From Breoghania sp963678585 (GTDB lineage Bacteria > Pseudomonadota > Alphaproteobacteria > Rhizobiales > Stappiaceae), in the NCBI GenBank assembly GCA_963678585.2, contig CAXXGA010000003.1, positions 372,001 through 436,000 on the forward strand: a stretch of 64,000 nt of DNA, written 5' to 3'. Positions within the stretch are counted from its first letter, which is position 1. Every line of letters begins with the position of its first letter. This document shows positions 60,134-64,000 of the stretch, piece after piece. Below the pieces are notes generated by a model. The model saw nothing but the letters and a program-made list of their open reading frames with translations. It was not told where the DNA came from and did not search any database. A program made the translations under genes and the position numbers.

Positions 60134-61408
60134 ATGTCATCGTCTTCCGAAACAGAGCCGTCTCAGGGCGCTCCATCCGGTGCTGACCACAAGGCCTCGC
60201 GCTGGCTCGCCTTCACCCATTCGGCCTATCGCCGCTATTGGGCGGCCCGCTTCGGGGCCACCTTTGCGGTGCAGATCATTTCCGTTTCGGTCGGCTGGCA
60301 GGTCTATGACATCACCCGCGATCCGCTGGACCTGGGCTTTGTGGGGCTGGCGCAGTTCCTGCCCGCCTTTCTGCTGGTCCTCATGACAGGTACGGTCGCC
60401 GACCGGTTCGGGCGGCGCACGGTGATGGGGCTCGCGCTTCTTGGCGAAGGACTGATGGCGGCGGCGCTTCTCGGTTTTACGTTGTCGGGGTCAACCGTGG
60501 TCTGGCCGGTCTTTGCGCTGTTGCTGGGGGTCGGCACGGCGCGCGCCTTCTTCAACCCGGCGGCTTCCGCGCTGGTGACCAATCTTGTCCCCGCGGAGCA
60601 TCTGGCCAATGCGATTGCCTGGAACTCGTCCGCATGGCAGGTGGCCAGCATCGTCGGGCCGGTGGCGGGCGGGCTTCTTTACGGGCTCTCGCCGCTGGCA
60701 AGTTATGTCGTGGCCCTGACGATGCTGACTACAGCTGCGATTGCGGCCTTCTCGATCCCGAAACCGGCGCAGCATACGGCAGCGGGGCGGGTGACCTTTG
60801 CCTCCGTCATCGACGGGTTTCGCTATATCTGGCGCGAAAAGGTGGTGTTGGGCGCGATTTCGCTCGATCTCTTTGCGGTGCTGCTTGGCGGTGCGGTGGC
60901 TCTGTTGCCTGTCTATGCGCGCGACATTCTGGAACTGGGGCCGTGGGGGCTTGGGCTTCTGCGTTCCGCGCCGGGTATCGGGGCGATCATGGTGGCGCTT
61001 TGGTTGGCCGCCCATCCCTTGCGCGATCACGCCGGGTTGTTGATGTTCGTCTTTGTCGGGCTTTTCGGGGCTTTCACCATTGTCTTCGGCGTTTCGACGA
61101 TTCCTTGGCTGTCGATTGCGGCGCTTGTCCTGATGGGCGGTTTCGACATGGTGTCGGTCTATGTGCGCGAGACGCTGATCCAGCTCTGGACGCCCGATGC
61201 GCTGCGCGGTCGGGTCAACGCGGTCAACATGGTGTTCGTGGGGGCGTCGAACGAACTGGGCGAGTTCCGCGCCGGTGTCATGGCGGCTGCCATCGGCACG
61301 GTGTCGGCCGTCGTGGTGGGGGGCGCAGGCACGATGGCGGTGGCCGCGCTTTGGGCGAAGATGTTTCCCGATCTCAGGAAAGCGCGGCATCTCGATGGGC
61401 GGGTGTGA
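60134..61408 (+). CDS. MFS transporter (EntS-like, MFS_3 family)
   Basis: The 424-residue inner-membrane exporter has 12 hydrophobic segments. The short N-terminal lead (SSSETEPSQGAPSGADHKAS) is followed by YWAARFGATFAVQIISVSVGWQVYDITRDPLDLG, cut here for length, and GTVADRFGRRTVM, the inter-helix MFS motif. ARAFFNPAASALVTNLV and RGRVNAVNMVFVGASNELGE match the MFS_3/EntS group, which exports siderophores or drugs. The substrate is unknown. Its stop is 45 bp from the convergent ecm stop, with a repeat remnant between them. Confidence 0.88.
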   Translation: MSSSSETEPSQGAPSGADHKASRWLAFTHSAYRRYWAARFGATFAVQIISVSVGWQVYDITRDPLDLGFVGLAQFLPAFLLVLMTGTVADRFGRRTVMGLALLGEGLMAAALLGFTLSGSTVVWPVFALLLGVGTARAFFNPAASALVTNLVPAEHLANAIAWNSSAWQVASIVGPVAGGLLYGLSPLASYVVALTMLTTAAIAAFSIPKPAQHTAAGRVTFASVIDGFRYIWREKVVLGAISLDLFAVLLGGAVALLPVYARDILELGPWGLGLLRSAPGIGAIMVALWLAAHPLRDHAGLLMFVFVGLFGAFTIVFGVSTIPWLSIAALVLMGGFDMVSVYVRETLIQLWTPDALRGRVNAVNMVFVGASNELGEFRAGVMAAAIGTVSAVVVGGAGTMAVAALWAKMFPDLRKARHLDGRV

Positions 61409-61417
61409 AGGCACGGA

Positions 61418-61441
61418 GGGCCCGTTCTCGAAGGATGGGCC
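61418..61441. repeat. Short copy of the palindromic repeat family
   Basis: The complement of 61418-61441 reads GGCCCATCCTTCGAGAACGG then GCCC, matching the left arm of the element at 14493 (CCCATCCTTCGAGA.CGGGCC) with one extra base. It sits between the convergent stops of the MFS and ecm genes and is folded enough to act as a terminator. Confidence 0.6.
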
Positions 61442-61453
61442 GTATCAGCTTGA

Positions 61454-63445
61454 TCAGGCGGCCTTTTCCAGCCGCGTGGCGACGATCTTCACGATGTCGG
61501 CCATGATCTCGGTGAGCTGGAAGTCCTTCGGCGTATAGGTCGCGGCGACACCAGCGGCACGCAGCGCCTTTGCATCCTCGTCCGGAATGATCCCGCCAAT
61601 GACAACCGGCACGTCGTCGAGGCCGGCGGCCCGCATGCGGTCCATTACATCGCGCACCAGCGCCAGATGCGAGCCGGAGAGGATCGACAGGCCGACCACA
61701 TGCACGCTTTCCTCAAGCGCTGCGTTGACGATCTGGGCAGGCGTCAGGCGGATGCCCTCATAGACAACCTCCATGCCGCAATCGCGCGCGCGAACGGCGA
61801 TCTGCTCCGCACCGTTGGAATGGCCGTCGAGGCCGGGTTTGCCGACGAGGAACTTCAGCCGTCTCCCGAGTTTTTGGGAAACCGCTTCCACCGCCATGCG
61901 CACGGCCTCCGTCTCACCGCCTTCCTCGCGTGCGGAACGTCCGACGCCGGTGGGCGCGCGGTATTCGCCGAAGACTTCGCGAAGGGCTGCGCCCCATTCG
62001 CCGGTGGTCACACCTGCCTTCGCGGCTGCAATGGAGGGCTCCATGATGTTGCGATCCTCGGCGGCCGCTTTTTTCAGGGTGGCGATGGCTTCCGACACGG
62101 CGGCCTCATCACGCGCTGCGCGCCACGCCTTCAGAGCCTCGACGGCTTCTTCTTCCACATGCTCCGGCACGGTGAGGATACCGCCATCGGCGCCGCCTGC
62201 CAGAGGTGAGGGTTCGCTTTCCGTCCAGCGGTTCACGCCGACGACGGTCTGTTCGCCGCTCTCGATGGCCTCAAGGCGGCGGGTGTTCGATTCAACGAGC
62301 TTCTGCTTCATGTAGGAGGATTCAACGGCCGCCACTGCGCCGCCCATGGCGTCGATGCGGGCCAGTTCCTCGCGGGCTTCGGCCTTCAGCGCTTCCACCT
62401 TGGCGGTGATCTCCGCCGAGCCGTCGAATATGTCGCCGTATTCCAGAAGGTCCGTCTCATAGGCCACGATCTGCTGCATGCGCAGCGACCATTGCTGGTC
62501 GAAGGAGCGCGGCAGGCCGAGCGCTTCGTTCCATGCGGGCAGTTGGACGGCGCGCGCGCGGGCGTTCTTGGACAGGACCACGGCCAACATCTCGATCAGG
62601 ATGCGGTAGACGTTGTTTTCCGGCTGCTGCTCGGTCAGGCCCAGCGAGTTGACCTGCACGCCATAGCGGAAACGGCGGTAACGCTCTTCCTCCACGCCGT
62701 AGCGGGTCCGGCAGATTTCGTCCCACAACTCGGTGAAAGCGCGCATCTTGCACATCTCGGTGATGAAGCGCAGGCCCGCATTGACGAAGAAGGAGATGCG
62801 TCCGACCGCCTTGGGAAAGTCGGCTTCGGGGATTGCACCGGACGCCTTCACGTTGTCGAGAACGGCCTGCGCGGTCGCAAGCGCGAAGGCAAGCTCCTGC
62901 ACGGGCGTCGCGCCCGCCTCCTGCAGGTGATAGGAGCAGACGTTCATCGGGTTGAATTTCGGCATCTCCCGATAGGTCCAGGCGATCATGTCGGTGGTCA
63001 GCCGCATGGATGGCGCGGGCGGGAAAACGTATGTGCCGCGCGAGAGATATTCCTTGATCAGATCGTTCTGCGTCGTGCCGGACAGGAGCTTGCGGTCCGC
63101 GCCCTGTTCGTCGGCCGCCGCCACATAGAGCGCCAGAAGCCAGGGCGCGGTGGCGTTGATCGTCATTGACGTGTTCATCTTCTCAAGAGGGATCTGGTCG
63201 AAAAGCGCCCGCATGTCGCCCAGATGCGCCACCGGCACGCCGACTTTGCCCACTTCGCCGCGCGCAAGGGCATGGTCGGGGTCATAGCCGGTCTGCGTCG
63301 GCAGATCGAAGGCCACGGAAAGGCCGGTCTGTCCCTTGGCCAGATTGGAGCGGTAGAGCGCGTTGGACGCCGCCGCTGTCGAATGGCCCGCATAGGTGCG
63401 GAAAATCCAGGGCTTGTCCGTCCCCGTCTTGTCGTTCGTCGACAT
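61454..63445 (-). CDS. ecm: Ethylmalonyl-CoA mutase (MeaA/Ecm)
   Basis: The coenzyme B12-dependent mutase converts (2R)-ethylmalonyl-CoA to methylsuccinyl-CoA in the ethylmalonyl-CoA pathway for acetyl-CoA assimilation. The 663-residue single-chain protein has the substrate barrel (FRTYAGHSTAAASNALYRSN, AFDLPTQTGYDPDHALARGE, GKVGVPVAHLGDMRALFDQI) and the C-terminal B12 domain with Asp540-Gly-His542-x-x-Gly545. The segments MNTSMTINATAPWLLALYVA and RFRYGVQVNSLGLTEQQPEN match Ecm much better than methylmalonyl-CoA mutase, which has about 710 residues. The ATG at 63445 follows GGGAGG. A 65-nt structured element lies in its leader. Confidence 0.94.
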   Translation of the reverse strand: MSTNDKTGTDKPWIFRTYAGHSTAAASNALYRSNLAKGQTGLSVAFDLPTQTGYDPDHALARGEVGKVGVPVAHLGDMRALFDQIPLEKMNTSMTINATAPWLLALYVAAADEQGADRKLLSGTTQNDLIKEYLSRGTYVFPPAPSMRLTTDMIAWTYREMPKFNPMNVCSYHLQEAGATPVQELAFALATAQAVLDNVKASGAIPEADFPKAVGRISFFVNAGLRFITEMCKMRAFTELWDEICRTRYGVEEERYRRFRYGVQVNSLGLTEQQPENNVYRILIEMLAVVLSKNARARAVQLPAWNEALGLPRSFDQQWSLRMQQIVAYETDLLEYGDIFDGSAEITAKVEALKAEAREELARIDAMGGAVAAVESSYMKQKLVESNTRRLEAIESGEQTVVGVNRWTESEPSPLAGGADGGILTVPEHVEEEAVEALKAWRAARDEAAVSEAIATLKKAAAEDRNIMEPSIAAAKAGVTTGEWGAALREVFGEYRAPTGVGRSAREEGGETEAVRMAVEAVSQKLGRRLKFLVGKPGLDGHSNGAEQIAVRARDCGMEVVYEGIRLTPAQIVNAALEESVHVVGLSILSGSHLALVRDVMDRMRAAGLDDVPVVIGGIIPDEDAKALRAAGVAATYTPKDFQLTEIMADIVKIVATRLEKAA

Positions 63446-63841
63446 CGCGCTGTTCCTCCCAAGAATGATGCAGTGCCGCATTTTCGTTTTTACGGCTTTT
63501 CATCCGGCCTGTCATCTAAACCAAGGAAGAGGTGTCCCAAGGGAAGCCGGCATCCGCTGCCGGGCGGCGGCATTTCGCATCGCGCAGCGAGCCCCTTGGG
63601 CGTCTCTGACGGAATTGATTGAAATATCTATCGTTTTTATTTGGAATAAGTAAAATATCGTATTATATAGCTCTACCTGAGTGCAGACGTTAGTGACGCA
63701 ATTACAAATTGAGTAACGTATGGTCATTTTAGTAGAATGTAGTCAAATAACATAGGATTCATTACTGATTTGCATCGTTTTTAATCATAAGTAAACGCCC
63801 TTGAGCGATATGGATGTCATGTCAAAGAAAGGCTCAAGAGC
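63446..63841. other. 396-bp divergent region upstream of ecm and the last gene
   Basis: The ecm side carries a nested hairpin element (63536-63600). The other half (about 63610-63830) is markedly AT-rich compared with the window, with many TATA-like words and no strong -35/-10 pair I can single out. CTTGAGC (63800-63806) pairs with GCTCAAG (63832-63838) just before the ATG at 63842, spanning its ribosome-binding region. Confidence 0.5.
63536..63600 (-). promoter_or_regulatory. Structured leader element ahead of ecm
   Basis: On the minus strand an outer 8-bp stem CCCAAGGG/CCCTTGGG (63593-63600 with 63536-63543) encloses CGCTGC/GCAGCG and further GC pairing. It lies about 90 nt before the ecm start. 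It does not show the conserved boxes of a cobalamin riboswitch. It could be an mRNA regulatory structure or an intergenic repeat. Confidence 0.35.
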
Positions 63842-64000
63842 ATGGTGAAAGCACTCCTGTCCGCTTGCCTCATCGCGGCTGCCTTGCAGACCGGCGCCAT
63901 TGCCGGCGAAGGCGTCCCGCCGATCGCGCCCGATGTGAACCGTCTGGTATCCGGCGATTTCATCTCGGAGCTTCGTGCGATCCTGAAGGATGAAGTGATC
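63842..64000 (+). CDS. Exported protein, N-terminus only (partial)
   Basis: Only 53 codons lie in the window. The product starts with a signal peptide (MVKALLSACLIAAALQTGAI, then AG) followed by EGVPPIAPDVNRLVSGDFIS and ELRAILKDEVI. This looks like the start of a periplasmic protein, perhaps of the small sensor or cache-like type with a V.ELR.IL..EV pattern, but the family cannot be assigned from so little. The start at the ATG 63842 is weakly supported because the Shine-Dalgarno (AAGAG) is poor and lies in a possible hairpin. Confidence 0.6.
   Translation, partial: MVKALLSACLIAAALQTGAIAGEGVPPIAPDVNRLVSGDFISELRAILKDEVI

Overview
The window is a gene-dense, high-GC chromosomal segment of an alphaproteobacterium. 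The order is probably Hyphomicrobiales (Rhizobiales), perhaps near Stappiaceae. This rests on recognised families and gene order, not on rRNA: acnA divergent from ccmABCDG, a SitABCD importer with a Fur/Mur-type operator, a HIG1-type small membrane protein, an UbiH-type hydroxylase and an ethylmalonyl-CoA mutase. No rRNA, tRNA, CRISPR array, prophage or insertion sequence is visible. Most of it is core or housekeeping content.

Layout: 0-9 kb: 5' end of a MarR-type regulator with palindromic operators, typA, a copper ATPase behind a CueR-like operator, a DUF1232 protein, a malyl-CoA lyase/thioesterase-like CitE protein with a DUF1737 partner, and small membrane, cyclic-nucleotide-binding and secreted proteins. 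9-16.6 kb: an L,D-transpeptidase, 3-hydroxybutyrate dehydrogenase, a Zur-like Fur regulator, ispG, a frameshifted pyridoxal kinase, a DUF429 protein, a palindromic repeat and an SLC13-type permease. 16.5-20.3 kb: sitDCBA manganese/iron import. 20.5-26.6 kb: a YafK-type lipoprotein, accA, a DUF3108 protein, rpmB, a queuosine-precursor transporter and a GFA protein. 26.6-35.7 kb: thiolase, feruloyl-CoA synthase and a complete dppABCDF operon.

35.9-41 kb holds single genes (DUF924, TusA-like, pterin dehydratase, FAD oxidoreductase, PAP2 phosphatase, DsbA-family isomerase, DUF1223). 41.2-47.6 kb is the cytochrome c maturation operon ccmABCDG divergent from aconitase. 47.7-53.6 kb has an OafA-type acyltransferase, a 4HBT thioesterase, and a large mechanosensitive channel translationally coupled to a CAP lipoprotein. 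53.7-61.4 kb has an acyl-CoA synthetase, a HIG1 protein, an SDR plus UbiH-like pair, TesB, exonuclease III and an MFS exporter. 61.4-64 kb has ethylmalonyl-CoA mutase and the start of an exported protein behind an AT-rich spacer.

How the parts fit: acetyl-CoA and short-chain acyl-CoA metabolism recurs (ethylmalonyl-CoA mutase, malyl-CoA lyase/thioesterase homologue, 3-hydroxybutyrate dehydrogenase, thiolase, acyl-CoA synthetases, thioesterases, AccA). This suggests C2, polyhydroxybutyrate and aromatic-acid use through the ethylmalonyl-CoA pathway, with genes scattered rather than clustered. Metal handling is a second theme (CopA, SitABCD, Zur-like regulator). I found no clear new multi-gene system. 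The best leads are non-coding: a minus-strand sRNA candidate with a CU-rich terminator stem, MarR palindromes, a structured leader ahead of ethylmalonyl-CoA mutase, a palindromic repeat family seen twice, and the pyridoxal kinase frameshift.
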